Notes under the pieces: generated by a model | What the model was told of the DNA's origin: nothing | Databases searched by the model: none | The model's input: only the letters and a program-made list of their open reading frames with translations | Source of the DNA: Actinospineispora acaciae DSM 45401 | GTDB lineage: Bacteria > Actinomycetota > Actinomycetes > Mycobacteriales > Pseudonocardiaceae | Direction: 5' to 3' | Length of the DNA stretch: 64,000 bases | Assembly: GCF_000620785.1 (NCBI RefSeq) | Contig: NZ_JIAI01000022.1 | Location: 1 to 64,000 of the forward strand | In this document: positions 7,871 to 17,025 of the stretch, piece by piece | Position numbering within the stretch: the first letter of the stretch is position 1 | How the letters are laid out: each line of letters starts with the position of its first letter | Translations under genes and position numbers: made by a program

Positions 7871-8989
7871 CTAGCTCGCGGCCGTCTCGCGCTGCCGGCG
7901 CCAGCGGATGCCGGACTCCAGGAAGCCGTCGATGTCGCCGTCCAGCACCGCGGTGGGGTTTCCCACCTCGTGGTCCGTACGCAGGTCCTTGACCATCTGG
8001 TACGGGTGCAGCACATAGGAGCGCATCTGGTTGCCCCAGCTCGAGCCGGTGTCCTTGAGCGCATCCATCTTGGCCTGCTCCTCCTGGCGCTGCCGCTCCA
8101 GCAGCTTGGCCTGGAGCACGGCCATCGCGGTGGCCTTGTTCTGCAGCTGCGAGCGCTCGTTCTGGCAGGAGACGACGATCCCGGTCGGGATGTGGGTCAG
8201 GCGCACGGCGGAGTCGGTGGTGTTCACGCCCTGGCCGCCGGGGCCCGACGAGCGGTAGACGTCCACCCGCAGGTCCTTCTCGTCGATCTCCACGTGGTCG
8301 GTGGACTCCACCACGGGGGCCACCTCGACGCCGGCGAACGAGGTCTGCCGGCGGCCCTGGTTGTCGAACGGCGAGATGCGGACCAGCCGGTGGGTGCCCT
8401 GCTCGACGGACAGGGTGCCGTAGGCGAACGGGGCGTGCACCGCGAACGTGGCCGACTTGATGCCGGCCTCCTCGGCGTAGGACGTGTCGTAGACGTCCAC
8501 CGGGTACTCGTGGCGCTCGGCCCAGCGCAGGTACATCCGCATCAGCATCTCGGCCCAGTCGGCGGCGTCCACCCCGCCGGCCTCGGACCGGATGGTGATC
8601 AGCGCGTCGCGCGGGTCGTACTCGCCGGAGAGCAGGGTGCGGACCTCCAGCGAGCCGATCTCGGAGCGCAGCCGGGCGCGCTCGGCGTCCGCGTCGGCCA
8701 TCGCCTTGGCGCCCTCCTCGCCCTCGTCCTCCTCGGCCAGCTCGTAGAGCACCGGGAGGTCGTCGAGGCGGCGGCGGATGTCGGTGACCTGGCGCAGCTG
8801 GGCCTGTGCCCGGGACAGCCGGCTGGTCACCTGCTGGGCGTGCTCCTGGTCGTTCCACAGGTCGGGCTGGCCGGCCTGCTCGGAGAGCTCCTCCACGTCC
8901 GCGCGCAGCTTGTCCACGTCCAGCACGGCCTCGATCCCGTCGAGGGTGCTGGACAGGTTCTTCAGTTCGGCTGCGACGTCGAGGTTCAC
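7871..8989 (-). CDS. prfB: Peptide chain release factor 2
   Basis: RF2 recognises UGA and UAA stop codons and triggers peptide release. The 372-residue product has the normal length. The SPF tripeptide of the codon-recognition loop appears in RISPFDNQGRRQTSF, and the catalytic GGQ loop in SSGPGGQGVNTTDSAVRL. The N-terminal domain is a helical coiled coil (ELKNLSSTLDGIEAVLDVDK). The frame is continuous from ATG 8989, so the programmed +1 frameshift of enterobacterial prfB is absent. It lies upstream of ftsE on the same strand, as in other actinobacteria, but with three genes inserted between. Confidence 0.97.
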   Translation of the reverse strand: MNLDVAAELKNLSSTLDGIEAVLDVDKLRADVEELSEQAGQPDLWNDQEHAQQVTSRLSRAQAQLRQVTDIRRRLDDLPVLYELAEEDEGEEGAKAMADADAERARLRSEIGSLEVRTLLSGEYDPRDALITIRSEAGGVDAADWAEMLMRMYLRWAERHEYPVDVYDTSYAEEAGIKSATFAVHAPFAYGTLSVEQGTHRLVRISPFDNQGRRQTSFAGVEVAPVVESTDHVEIDEKDLRVDVYRSSGPGGQGVNTTDSAVRLTHIPTGIVVSCQNERSQLQNKATAMAVLQAKLLERQRQEEQAKMDALKDTGSSWGNQMRSYVLHPYQMVKDLRTDHEVGNPTAVLDGDIDGFLESGIRWRRQRETAAS

Positions 8990-9016
8990 AACGCTCCAGG
9001 GTACGACCCCGGGCGG

Positions 9017-9547
9017 TCAGTCCGTCGGGACGGTGTCCAGGAGGGCCAGCACGGCGCGGTTGTGGGCCACCGCGAACTCGGCGACGGCTCGGGCGTAGGG
9101 GTCGGCCTGGGAGTTGGCGGCGTGCTTGGCGGCCTCCTCGGCGCGGGCCAGGCGCTCCAGGTACGTCTTCTGGCCCTGGGTGACCAGGGCGGTCCGCTGG
9201 CGCTTGGTGAGCGAGCCGGCGTGCAGCAGGCGCAGGATGAGCGGGCTGCGCAGCTGGTCGGAGCCGTCCCCGGCGGTCAGCCAGGTCTTGAACGCGCGCT
9301 TGCCGGCCGGGGTGAGGACGTACTGCTGGGACGAGCGCGGGCCCTGTTGACCCAGCCGCAGCAGGCCGGAGTCGACCAGCGCGGGCAGCTCGCGGTAGAC
9401 CTGGCTGCGGGTCACCGAGAAGAACGTGCCGAACCGCTCGCCGGCCGCCGAAACGAGCTGGCCGCCGGTCATCGGGCCGCCGTGCAGCAGGCCGAGCAGG
9501 GCCGCCGCGGTGGCGTTCACCGGGGTCGCCGCGTTCACGTTGGTCAC
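9017..9547 (-). CDS. PadR-family transcriptional regulator
   Basis: This is a 176-residue regulator. After a short leader the winged helix reads ATAAALLGLLHGGPMTGGQL, then FFSVTRSQVYRELPALVDSG and QYVLTPAGKRAFKTWL, matching the PadR N-terminal domain. A helical C-terminal dimerisation domain (about 110-170) is rich in Ala, Glu and Arg (RLARAEEAAKHAAN). GTG 9547 puts the domain at the expected distance from the start. The gene is transcribed divergently from the dipeptide-type importer operon beginning at 9689, which makes that operon the obvious candidate target. prfB follows 27 bp downstream. Confidence 0.9.
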   Translation of the reverse strand: MTNVNAATPVNATAAALLGLLHGGPMTGGQLVSAAGERFGTFFSVTRSQVYRELPALVDSGLLRLGQQGPRSSQQYVLTPAGKRAFKTWLTAGDGSDQLRSPLILRLLHAGSLTKRQRTALVTQGQKTYLERLARAEEAAKHAANSQADPYARAVAEFAVAHNRAVLALLDTVPTD

Positions 9548-9601
9548 ACGATCACCGTGCCACGGTCCTCCCAACGCTGTCCACAGTGGCCCACCCACCT
9601 C

Positions 9602-9631
9602 GGTGACCACCCCCGCAGCGGGTCCTATACT
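9602..9631 (+). promoter_or_regulatory. Candidate sigma-70 promoter of the importer operon
   Basis: GGTGAC at 9602-9607 and TATACT at 9626-9631 are spaced by 18 nt and lie 57 nt upstream of the first permease ATG. TATACT is a strong -10 match in otherwise very GC-rich DNA. A CCCGC-A-GCGGG dyad lies between the boxes and could be a regulator site, possibly for the divergent PadR protein. Confidence 0.5.
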
Positions 9632-9688
9632 CCCGCCAGACGCGGGGGCTGGGGACGCGGGTACGTAAGCAACGATCAGGAGCGCCCA

Positions 9689-10666
9689 ATGGCCGGATTC
9701 CTGGCCCGCAGGCTTGTCAACTACCTGGTGCTGTGCGTGCTGGCCACCTTCCTGGCGTTCGCGCTCGCCTCGCTGACCTTCCGCCCGCTCGACCAGCTCG
9801 CCCAGCGCCAGCCACCGCCGCCGGCCAGCACCATCGAGGCGAAGAAGCTGGAGCTGCACCTGGACCTGCCGATCCCGCAGCGGTTCGGCAACTGGGCGGC
9901 CGGGGTGGCGCACGGCGACTTCGGCAACACGGTGGCCAGCGCCCCGATCAACGCCGAGCTGTGGCGCCGGGCCGGCATCAGCCTGCGGCTGTTCCTGGCC
10001 GGCACGGTGATCGGCGTGATCGCCGGCGTGCTCATCGGGGTGACCAGCGCGATCCGGCAGTACCGGGTGTCCGACCACCTGGCCACGTTCTTCTCGTTCC
10101 TGATCCTGTCCACCCCGGTGTTCGTCATCGGCACCCTGCTCAAGGTGCTGTGGCTGCCGGTCAACCAGGCCGCCGGCACCCAGCTGCTGTACTTCAACGG
10201 CGAGTCCACAGCGGGGTTCAGCGGCGGCTTCGGCGAGGGCCTGCTCGACCGGCTCCAGCACCTGGTGCTGCCGACCGTCGCGATCGCAATCAGCATGGCC
10301 GCGTACTACAGCCGCTACCAGCGCAGCGCCATGCTCGACGTGCTGGGCAGCGACTTCCTGCGCACCGCCCAGGCCAAGGGCCTGACCAGGCGACAGGCGC
10401 TGTTCAAACACGGCCTGCGGACCGCGCTGATCCCGATGGCCACGCTGTTCGCGTTCGGGTTCGGGCTGCTGGTCACCGGCGGGGTGTTCACCGAGCGGAT
10501 CTTCGGCTGGTTCGGCATGGGCGACTGGCTGATCGTCGGCGTGCAGACCCAGGACGCCAACATCATCGCCACCGTGACGCTGTTCATCGCCGTGCTGGTG
10601 CTGTTCTCCGGCTGGCTGTCCGACGTCATCTACGCCGCGCTCGATCCCAGGGTGCGGGTGCGGTGA
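9689..10666 (+). CDS. Dipeptide/oligopeptide-type ABC importer permease (DppB-like)
   Basis: This is the first inner-membrane subunit of a family-5 peptide-type importer, 325 residues. ATG 9689 follows a good ribosome site (CAGGAGCG). The N-terminus LARRLVNYLVLCVLATFLAF is TM1, and a periplasmic loop runs to about residue 90. Five further hydrophobic segments include AGTVIGVIAGVLIGVTSAI and PMATLFAFGFGLLVTGGVF. The EAA coupling motif, which contacts the ATPase, reads SDFLRTAQAKGLTRRQALFK. It heads an operon of two permeases, a double ATPase and three binding proteins joined by 4-nt overlaps. Confidence 0.93.
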   Translation: MAGFLARRLVNYLVLCVLATFLAFALASLTFRPLDQLAQRQPPPPASTIEAKKLELHLDLPIPQRFGNWAAGVAHGDFGNTVASAPINAELWRRAGISLRLFLAGTVIGVIAGVLIGVTSAIRQYRVSDHLATFFSFLILSTPVFVIGTLLKVLWLPVNQAAGTQLLYFNGESTAGFSGGFGEGLLDRLQHLVLPTVAIAISMAAYYSRYQRSAMLDVLGSDFLRTAQAKGLTRRQALFKHGLRTALIPMATLFAFGFGLLVTGGVFTERIFGWFGMGDWLIVGVQTQDANIIATVTLFIAVLVLFSGWLSDVIYAALDPRVRVR

Positions 10667-10680
10667 GGACGGATGAGGCG

Positions 10681-11610
10681 ATGACCGTCACGAAGCCCCC
10701 GACCGCCGCCGAGGACACCGCCCCCGAGGAGACCGGCACGCGGACGGCCGGGCGTGGCCGGTTGGTGCTGCGCCGGCTGGTGCGCAACCGGCTCGGGCTC
10801 GGCGGCGGGATGTTCATCGTGCTGCTGTTCGTCGGCGCGTTCGTCTCCCCGCTGCTCTATCCATGGGACTACCGCACCCAGGACGACTACGCGCTGCTCA
10901 TGCCGCCGTCCCCGGAGCACTGGTTCGGCACCACCAAGCTCGGCGAGGACCTGTTCGCGCAGTGCATGCGCGGGCTGCAGAAGTCGCTGCTGATCGGGCT
11001 GTTGGTCGGGGTGATCTCGACGGGGGTGGCGTCGGTGGTGGGCGCGGTGGCCGGCTACTTCGGCAAGGCCACCGACCGGGCGCTGATGTGGCTGGTGGAC
11101 CTGCTGCTGGTGCTGCCGTCGTTCCTGATCGTGGCCATCCTGAGCCCGGCGTTCCGGGGCAAGTCCTGGCTGCTGCTGGTGCTGCTGCTGTCCGCGTTCG
11201 GCTGGATGATCGCGTCGCGGATCGTGCGCGGCATGACGCTGACCCTGCGCGAGCGGGAGTACGTGCTGGCCGCGAAGTTCGCCGGCATGCCGGCCTGGCG
11301 GATCATCGCTCGGCACATCATCCCGAACATGGCCTCGGTGCTGATCATCGACGCCACCGTCGGGGTGGGGGTGGCCATCCTGGCGGAGACGTCGTTGAGC
11401 TTCTTCGGTTTCGGCATCCAGCCGCCGGACGTCTCGCTGGGCACGCTGATCGCGTCCGGCACGGAGTCCGCGCTGACGTTCAACTGGCTGTTCACGTTCC
11501 CGTCCGGGCTGCTGATCCTGACCGTGCTGGCCGTCAACTTCTTCGGTGACGCGCTGCGCGACGCGCTGGACCCCTCGTCCAAGCGGGCTCGGGTACGGAG
11601 CAAGCGATGA
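10681..11610 (+). CDS. Dipeptide/oligopeptide-type ABC importer permease (DppC-like)
   Basis: This is the second permease subunit, 309 residues from ATG 10681. An in-frame GTG at 10663 overlaps the stop of the previous gene (GTGA) and would add six residues; both starts are possible. TM1 is GGGMFIVLLFVGAFVSPLLY, followed by the DppC-type loop with PPSPEHWFGTTKLGEDLFAQ. The EAA motif is REREYVLAAKFAGMPAWRI. Later helices include SVLIIDATVGVGVAILAETS. It ends with an ATGA overlap into the ATPase gene. Pairing with the upstream permease gives the usual heterodimeric channel. Confidence 0.93.
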   Translation: MTVTKPPTAAEDTAPEETGTRTAGRGRLVLRRLVRNRLGLGGGMFIVLLFVGAFVSPLLYPWDYRTQDDYALLMPPSPEHWFGTTKLGEDLFAQCMRGLQKSLLIGLLVGVISTGVASVVGAVAGYFGKATDRALMWLVDLLLVLPSFLIVAILSPAFRGKSWLLLVLLLSAFGWMIASRIVRGMTLTLREREYVLAAKFAGMPAWRIIARHIIPNMASVLIIDATVGVGVAILAETSLSFFGFGIQPPDVSLGTLIASGTESALTFNWLFTFPSGLLILTVLAVNFFGDALRDALDPSSKRARVRSKR

Positions 11611-13688
11611 GCCAACCGATTCTGAGGGTCAAAGACCTGCGCGTGTCGTTCCCGAGCGAGGCCGGCATGGTGCGAGCGGTGCGCGGGGTGAGCTTCAGCG
11701 TGGACGCCGGCGAGGTGCTCGGCATCGTGGGCGAGTCCGGCTCGGGCAAGTCGGTGTCCGCGCTGGCCACCATGGGGTTGTTGCCGCCGCAGGCCGAGGT
11801 GTCCGGCTCGATCACCTTCCGCGGCGAGGAGCTGCTCGGGCGCCCGGACCCCGAGCTGGCCGGCATCCGGGGCAAGCGGATCGCGATGGTGTTCCAGGAT
11901 CCGCTGTCCGCGCTCACCCCGATCTTCAGCGTCGGCGACCAGGTGGCCGAGGCGCTGCTCATCCACGGCAGGGGGGCGATCAGCAAGCGGGAGGCAGCCC
12001 AGCGGGCGGTGGAGCTGCTGGACGTGGTCGGCATCCCGCGCGCGGCGGAGCGGGCGAAGGCGTTCCCGCACGAGTTCTCCGGCGGCATGCGCCAGCGGGT
12101 GGTGATCGCCATCGCGATCGCCAACGACCCGGACCTGATCATCGCCGACGAGCCGACCACCGCGCTGGACGTCACGGTGCAGGCCCAGGTGCTGGACGTG
12201 CTGCGCACCGCCCGCGAGCTGACCGGCGCCGGGCTGGTCCTGATCACCCACGACCTGGGCGTGGTGGCCGGCGTGGCGGACCGGGTGCAGGTCATGTACG
12301 CCGGGCGGGTGGTGGAGTCCGCGCCGGTCGACGACGTGTTCGCCCGCCCCCGGATGCCGTACACGCTGGGCCTGCTCGGTTCGATCCCCCGGCTGGACTC
12401 CGACCGCCGCGAGCCGCTGGTGCCGATCGAGGGCCAGCCGCCCGCGATGATCGACCTGGGTCCCGGGTGCCCGTTCGAGCCCCGCTGCCCGCTCGCGGTG
12501 GACGCCTGCTCGGTGGAGGAGCCGGTGCTGGCCAACGGTGAGGCCGGCGGTCAGCACCTGGCCGCCTGCTGGCGCGCCGGCGACCTGCGCAGCGACAAGC
12601 TCGACGCCGCCGAGGTGTTCCACATCGAGACCGCGCCCGCCGAGCCGGCGCCCCCGGAGTCGAACGGAAACGTCGTCCTGCGCGTCACCGACCTGGCCAA
12701 GCACTACCCGGTGACCAGGGGCTCGGTGTTCCGCCGCCGGGTGGGGACGGTGCGCGCGGTGGACGGGGTGTCGTTCGAGCTGCGCGCCGGCGAGGTGCTC
12801 GGGCTGGTCGGCGAGTCCGGCTGCGGCAAGACGTCCACGCTGATGGAGATCCTGGGCCTGGCCGCGCCCACGGCCGGCAGCGTCGAGGTGCTCGGCCGCG
12901 ACGTCAGCGGCCTGGACCGGTCCGCGCGCAAGGCGATCCGCCGCGACCTGCAGGTGGTGTTCCAGGACCCGATCGCGTCGCTGGACCCCCGGCTGCCGGT
13001 CGGCGACGTGATCGCCGAGCCGCTGCTGGTGCACGGCGTGCCGGCGTCGCGCCGCCAGGCCAGGGTCCGCGAGCTGCTGCGCCTGGTCGGGCTGCGCCCG
13101 GAGCACGCCGAGCGCTACCCGGCCGAGTTCTCCGGCGGCCAGCGCCAGCGCATCGGCATCGCCCGCGCGCTCGCCCTGGAGCCGAAGGTACTGGTGCTCG
13201 ACGAGCCGGTGTCCGCGCTGGACGTGTCCATCCAGGCCGGCGTGATCAACCTGCTGGACGAGCTGCGCGACCGGCTCGGGCTGGCGTACCTGTTCGTGGC
13301 CCACGACCTGTCGGTGGTGCGGCACCTGGCCGACCGGGTGGCGGTGATGTACCTGGGCAAGCTGGTGGAGACCGGATCGGTGGCCTCGGTGTTCCGGGCG
13401 CCCCGGCATCCGTACACCCAGGCGCTGCTGTCCGCGATCCCGATCCCGGACCCGGCGGTGGAGCGCCGCCGGGAGCGGATCCTGCTGCGCGGCGACCTGC
13501 CCAACCCCGCCGACCCGCCGTCCGGCTGCCGGTTCCGGGGCCGCTGCCCGCTGTTCCCGACCCTGGGGCCGCTGGCCCAACAGCTCTGCCTGGACGTCGA
13601 GCCGCCGCGCCAACCTCCGGAGGACGGGACCGCCGAGCCCGGCCACGAGGTTGCCTGCCACCACGCCCGCGTCCGGGAGGTCGTTTGA
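11607..13688 (+). CDS. Fused double ATPase of peptide-type ABC importer (DppD-DppF fusion)
   Basis: One 693-residue protein carries both nucleotide-binding domains. Domain 1 (about 5-320) has Walker A GESGSGKS, signature FSGGMRQRVVIAIA, Walker B LIIADEPTTALD and an H-loop ITHDLGVV. It ends in the oligopeptide-type cysteine motif (CPFEPRCPLAVDAC). Domain 2 (about 350-690) has GESGCGKT, FSGGQRQRIGIARA, LVLDEPVSALD, AHDLSVVRH and CRFRGRCPLF. Both sites look competent. The gene overlaps the permease by ATGA and the first lipoprotein by TTGA. It is the only ATPase in the locus suited to the eight binding proteins that follow. Confidence 0.95.
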   Translation: MSQPILRVKDLRVSFPSEAGMVRAVRGVSFSVDAGEVLGIVGESGSGKSVSALATMGLLPPQAEVSGSITFRGEELLGRPDPELAGIRGKRIAMVFQDPLSALTPIFSVGDQVAEALLIHGRGAISKREAAQRAVELLDVVGIPRAAERAKAFPHEFSGGMRQRVVIAIAIANDPDLIIADEPTTALDVTVQAQVLDVLRTARELTGAGLVLITHDLGVVAGVADRVQVMYAGRVVESAPVDDVFARPRMPYTLGLLGSIPRLDSDRREPLVPIEGQPPAMIDLGPGCPFEPRCPLAVDACSVEEPVLANGEAGGQHLAACWRAGDLRSDKLDAAEVFHIETAPAEPAPPESNGNVVLRVTDLAKHYPVTRGSVFRRRVGTVRAVDGVSFELRAGEVLGLVGESGCGKTSTLMEILGLAAPTAGSVEVLGRDVSGLDRSARKAIRRDLQVVFQDPIASLDPRLPVGDVIAEPLLVHGVPASRRQARVRELLRLVGLRPEHAERYPAEFSGGQRQRIGIARALALEPKVLVLDEPVSALDVSIQAGVINLLDELRDRLGLAYLFVAHDLSVVRHLADRVAVMYLGKLVETGSVASVFRAPRHPYTQALLSAIPIPDPAVERRRERILLRGDLPNPADPPSGCRFRGRCPLFPTLGPLAQQLCLDVEPPRQPPEDGTAEPGHEVACHHARVREVV

Positions 13689-15364
13689 GGTTCCGTCACC
13701 GGCCGCCGGCCCTGCTCCTGGCGGCCCTGGTAGCTGTGTGCGCAGCGCTGGCCGGCTGCGGCGGCGGCGAGCCCCCTCGGCCGCCCACGATCCCGTCGGC
13801 GGACCGCAACGACATCAACGCCAAGCCGCGCGACCTGGTCCGCGACGGCGGCGAGCTGCGGCTGCCGCTGACCGCGCTGCCGGACAACTTCAACGTCAAC
13901 CAGTTCTCCGGCAGCCAGGTCGACACCGACTCGATAGCGATGGCCGCGCTGCCCTACCCGTTCGCCGCTACCGCCGACGGCGGCCTGAGGCTCGACCCGG
14001 ACTACCTGACCGGCGCGGACATCACCTCCACCGCACCGCTCGTGATCAGGTACACGATCAACCCCAAGGCGACCTGGAGCGACGGCACGCCGATCACCTG
14101 GCGCGACTTCGAGGCCCAGTGGCGCGCCCTGAACGGCACCAACCCCGCCTACCAGGTCGTCAGCAGCACCGGGTACGCCGACATCGCCTCGGTCGAGCGC
14201 GGCGTCGACGACAGGCAGGCCCTGGTCACCTTCACCGAGCCGTTCGCGGAGTGGAAGAGCCTGTTCACCCCGCTCTACCCGGCCTCGACGAACTCCGACC
14301 CCGGCCTGTTCAACGCCGGCTGGCGCGACCGGATGCCGGTCACCGCCGGCCCGTTCGCCGTGGAGGCGATCGACCCGGCCGCCAAGACGGTGACGCTGCG
14401 CCGCAACCCGGCCTGGTGGGGCACGCCGGCCAAGCTGGACCGTCTGGTGTTCCGGGTCTACGAGCGGACCGCGCTGGCCGACGCGCTGGCCAACAACGAG
14501 ATCGACTTCTACAAGATCGGGTCCAGCGTCGACCTGCTCAAGCGCGCCCAGGGCACCCCGGGCGTGGCCGTGCGCCAGTCGCCGGAGCGGACCTACAACC
14601 AGATCACCTTCAACGGCGCGCCCGGAGCGGTCCTGGCCGACGTGAAGCTGCGCCGGGCCGTCGCCAAGGCCATCGACCGCACCGCGCTGGCCAAGCGGCT
14701 GGTCGGCCAGATCACGCCGAACGTGTCCGAGCTGGGCAACCACATCTTCCCGTTCGGCTCCAGGTACTACCGGGACAACTCCGACGTGGTGGGCTACGAC
14801 CCGGCGGACGCCAACCGGGAGCTGGACGCCCTGGGCTGGGTCCGGCAGGGCGCGGTCCGGGTCAAGGACGGCCAGGAGCTGCGGCTGCGGCTGATGGAGC
14901 CCTCGCCCAGCCCGATCGGCGAGCAGATCGACCGCACGGTGCTCGAACAACTGGCCCAGGTCGGGGTGACCGCCGTGATCGAGACCGTCCCGGTGGAGCA
15001 GGCCGCCTCCCGCTACAAGGCGGGCGGCTTCGACCTGGTCAGCTTCGCCTGGCAGGGCACGCCAACGCCGTTCAGCAGCAGCGGCGGGCTCTACGCCGAG
15101 CCTCGCGGCGAAGACATCCAACAGAACTACGGCCGGATCTACAGCCCGGAGATCACCGCGCTGTTCGACAGGGGCCTGCGCGAGCTGGACGACGACAAGC
15201 GCGCCGACATCGCCAACCAGGCCGACCGCCTGATCTGGCGCGAGGTCCACCACCTGCCGCTCTACCCGTCCACCGGCGCGGTCGCCGTCCGCTCCACCCT
15301 TGCCAACTTCGGCGCCCCCGGCTACGCCGACGTCGACTACATCAATGCGGGGTACCTCAAGTGA
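13685..15364 (+). CDS. Family-5 solute-binding lipoprotein, paralogue 1
   Basis: The 559-residue protein starts with TTG 13685, overlapping the ATPase stop. The signal peptide ends in lipobox LAGC (about residues 22-25) followed by a GGGE tether. The mature part has the family opening DINAKPRDLVRDGGELRLPL, then NFNVNQFSG, YTINPKATWSDGTPITWRDF and NPAWWGTPAKLDRLVFRVYE. The fold is the type-II periplasmic-binding fold of DppA/OppA, nearest in style to actinobacterial LpqW-like binding proteins. It should sit on the outer face of the membrane and feed the importer encoded just upstream. The ligand is unknown. Confidence 0.92.
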   Translation: MRFRHRPPALLLAALVAVCAALAGCGGGEPPRPPTIPSADRNDINAKPRDLVRDGGELRLPLTALPDNFNVNQFSGSQVDTDSIAMAALPYPFAATADGGLRLDPDYLTGADITSTAPLVIRYTINPKATWSDGTPITWRDFEAQWRALNGTNPAYQVVSSTGYADIASVERGVDDRQALVTFTEPFAEWKSLFTPLYPASTNSDPGLFNAGWRDRMPVTAGPFAVEAIDPAAKTVTLRRNPAWWGTPAKLDRLVFRVYERTALADALANNEIDFYKIGSSVDLLKRAQGTPGVAVRQSPERTYNQITFNGAPGAVLADVKLRRAVAKAIDRTALAKRLVGQITPNVSELGNHIFPFGSRYYRDNSDVVGYDPADANRELDALGWVRQGAVRVKDGQELRLRLMEPSPSPIGEQIDRTVLEQLAQVGVTAVIETVPVEQAASRYKAGGFDLVSFAWQGTPTPFSSSGGLYAEPRGEDIQQNYGRIYSPEITALFDRGLRELDDDKRADIANQADRLIWREVHHLPLYPSTGAVAVRSTLANFGAPGYADVDYINAGYLK

Positions 15365-17025
15365 TCCGTCCGAGCAAGCTCGCGTTACTCGGCGTCCTGG
15401 CGCTCACGCTCGTCGCCTGCGGCGGCGGGCCCCGCGGCGCGGCCCCGCCGACCAGGGCGCTGGGCCAGACCGACATCAACCCGCAGCCCCGGGAGAACGT
15501 GCGCGACGGCGGCGACCTGCGGCTGCCGATGCAGCTGATGCCGAGCAACTTCAACTACAATCAGGTCGACGGGCCCAACGGCGACGCCCACACCATCGAC
15601 GTCGCGGTGCTGCCCAGGGTGTTCAACGACGCCGCCGACGGCGGCCCCGAGCTGAACACCGACTACGTCACCTCGGCGGACGTCACCTCGACCTCACCGC
15701 AGGTGATCACCTACACGATCAACCCGAAGGCGAACTGGAGCGACGGCACCCCGATCACCTGGCGCGACTTCCAGGCCGAGTGGCAGGCGCTGAACGGATC
15801 CAACCCGGAGTACCAGATCGCCGGCACCACCGGATACGCCGACATCGCCTCGGTGGCCAGGGGCCGCGACGACAAGCAGGTGGTCGTGACGTTCGCCCGG
15901 CCGTTCGGGGAGTGGCAGTCCCTGTTCACCCCGCTGATGCCGACCTCGCTGAACTCCAACCCGCGGGCGTTCAACACCGGCTGGCGGACCGGCATCCCGA
16001 TCACCTCGGGGCCGTTCACCGTGCAGTCCATCGACCAGACCAAGCAGACGATCATCCTGGCGCGCGACCCGAAGTGGTGGGGCACCCCGCCCAAGCTGGA
16101 CCGCATCATCCTGAGCGTCTACCAGACGACGGCGCTGCCGGACGCGCTGGCCAACAACGAGCTGGACCAGCACGGCATCGGCGGCCAACTGGACCTGCTG
16201 CGCCGCACCCAGCAGAACCCGAACGCGGTGATCCGGAGCGCGCCCGGCAGGTTCTCCTTCAACGTGACGCTCAACGGGGGCGCCGGCGCGCCGCTGTCCG
16301 ACCCCCGGCTGCGCCGGGCCGTCGCGCAGGGCATCGACCGCGCGGAGATCACCCGCCGGATGCTCGGGCAGGAGATCCCCAACCCCGAACCCGACGGCAG
16401 CCACATCTACGCACCGGGTTCCAAGGAGTACCGGGACAACGCGGGCGTGCTCCCGTTCGACCAGGCGGCCGCGAACCGCGAGCTGGACGCGTTGGGCTGG
16501 ATACGCCAGGACGCCGGGCGGGTCAAGGACGGCAAGCCGCTAAACCTGCGCCTGGTCTACGCCGAGGACCCGAGCAACACCAACATGGCCAAGACAGTCC
16601 AGAACGAGCTGGCCCAGATCGGCGTGACCGTCACGCTCGAACAGGTGGACGGCAACAAGCTGTTCCCGGAATACGTCAACCCCGGCAACTTCGACATGGC
16701 GCTGATGGGCTGGCAGAGCACCTCCACCCCGTTCAGCAGCTCGGCGGGCATCTACCAGCGGCCGCTGGGCAACAATGTCCAGCAGAACTACGGCCGGATC
16801 GGCAGCCCGGAGATCGACGCCCTGATCGCCAAGGGGCTCGCCGAACTGGACGACACCACACGCGCCGACATCGCCAACCAGGCAGACCGGCTGATCTGGG
16901 AGCAGGCGCACAGCCTGGTCCTCTTCGCCGTTCCCGGCCTCGTCGCGGCCCGCAAGAACGTGGCCAACTTCGGCGCCCGAGGCTTCGCCGACCCTGACTT
17001 CATCAACGCGGGGTTCGTCAAGTGA
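15361..17025 (+). CDS. Family-5 solute-binding lipoprotein, paralogue 2
   Basis: This 554-residue protein starts at GTG 15361, coupled to the previous stop (GTGA). The lipobox is LVAC followed by GGG. It shares with paralogue 4 the opening QTDINPQPRENVRDGGDLRL and with paralogue 3 a closely related core (INPKANWSDGTPITWRDFQA; NTGWRTGIPITSGPFT). It differs in the hinge region (TTALPDALANNELDQHGIGG) where others have NEIDFYKIG, which is expected to affect the ligand pocket. The third gene after it continues the same transcription unit. Confidence 0.92.
   Translation: MIRPSKLALLGVLALTLVACGGGPRGAAPPTRALGQTDINPQPRENVRDGGDLRLPMQLMPSNFNYNQVDGPNGDAHTIDVAVLPRVFNDAADGGPELNTDYVTSADVTSTSPQVITYTINPKANWSDGTPITWRDFQAEWQALNGSNPEYQIAGTTGYADIASVARGRDDKQVVVTFARPFGEWQSLFTPLMPTSLNSNPRAFNTGWRTGIPITSGPFTVQSIDQTKQTIILARDPKWWGTPPKLDRIILSVYQTTALPDALANNELDQHGIGGQLDLLRRTQQNPNAVIRSAPGRFSFNVTLNGGAGAPLSDPRLRRAVAQGIDRAEITRRMLGQEIPNPEPDGSHIYAPGSKEYRDNAGVLPFDQAAANRELDALGWIRQDAGRVKDGKPLNLRLVYAEDPSNTNMAKTVQNELAQIGVTVTLEQVDGNKLFPEYVNPGNFDMALMGWQSTSTPFSSSAGIYQRPLGNNVQQNYGRIGSPEIDALIAKGLAELDDTTRADIANQADRLIWEQAHSLVLFAVPGLVAARKNVANFGARGFADPDFINAGFVK

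Noticed and set aside
7871..8989. Programmed frameshift in prfB
   Set aside because: The frame is continuous; no in-frame UGA near codon 25.
7970..10666. Very long plus-strand frame through prfB and PadR into the permease
   Set aside because: Only the last 326 codons (from 9689) look like protein; the rest is antisense to prfB and PadR and arises from the high GC content.
11055..13664. 869-codon minus-strand frame opposite the double ATPase
   Set aside because: Composition is His/Gln/Arg-rich antisense; the plus-strand frame has complete ABC motifs.
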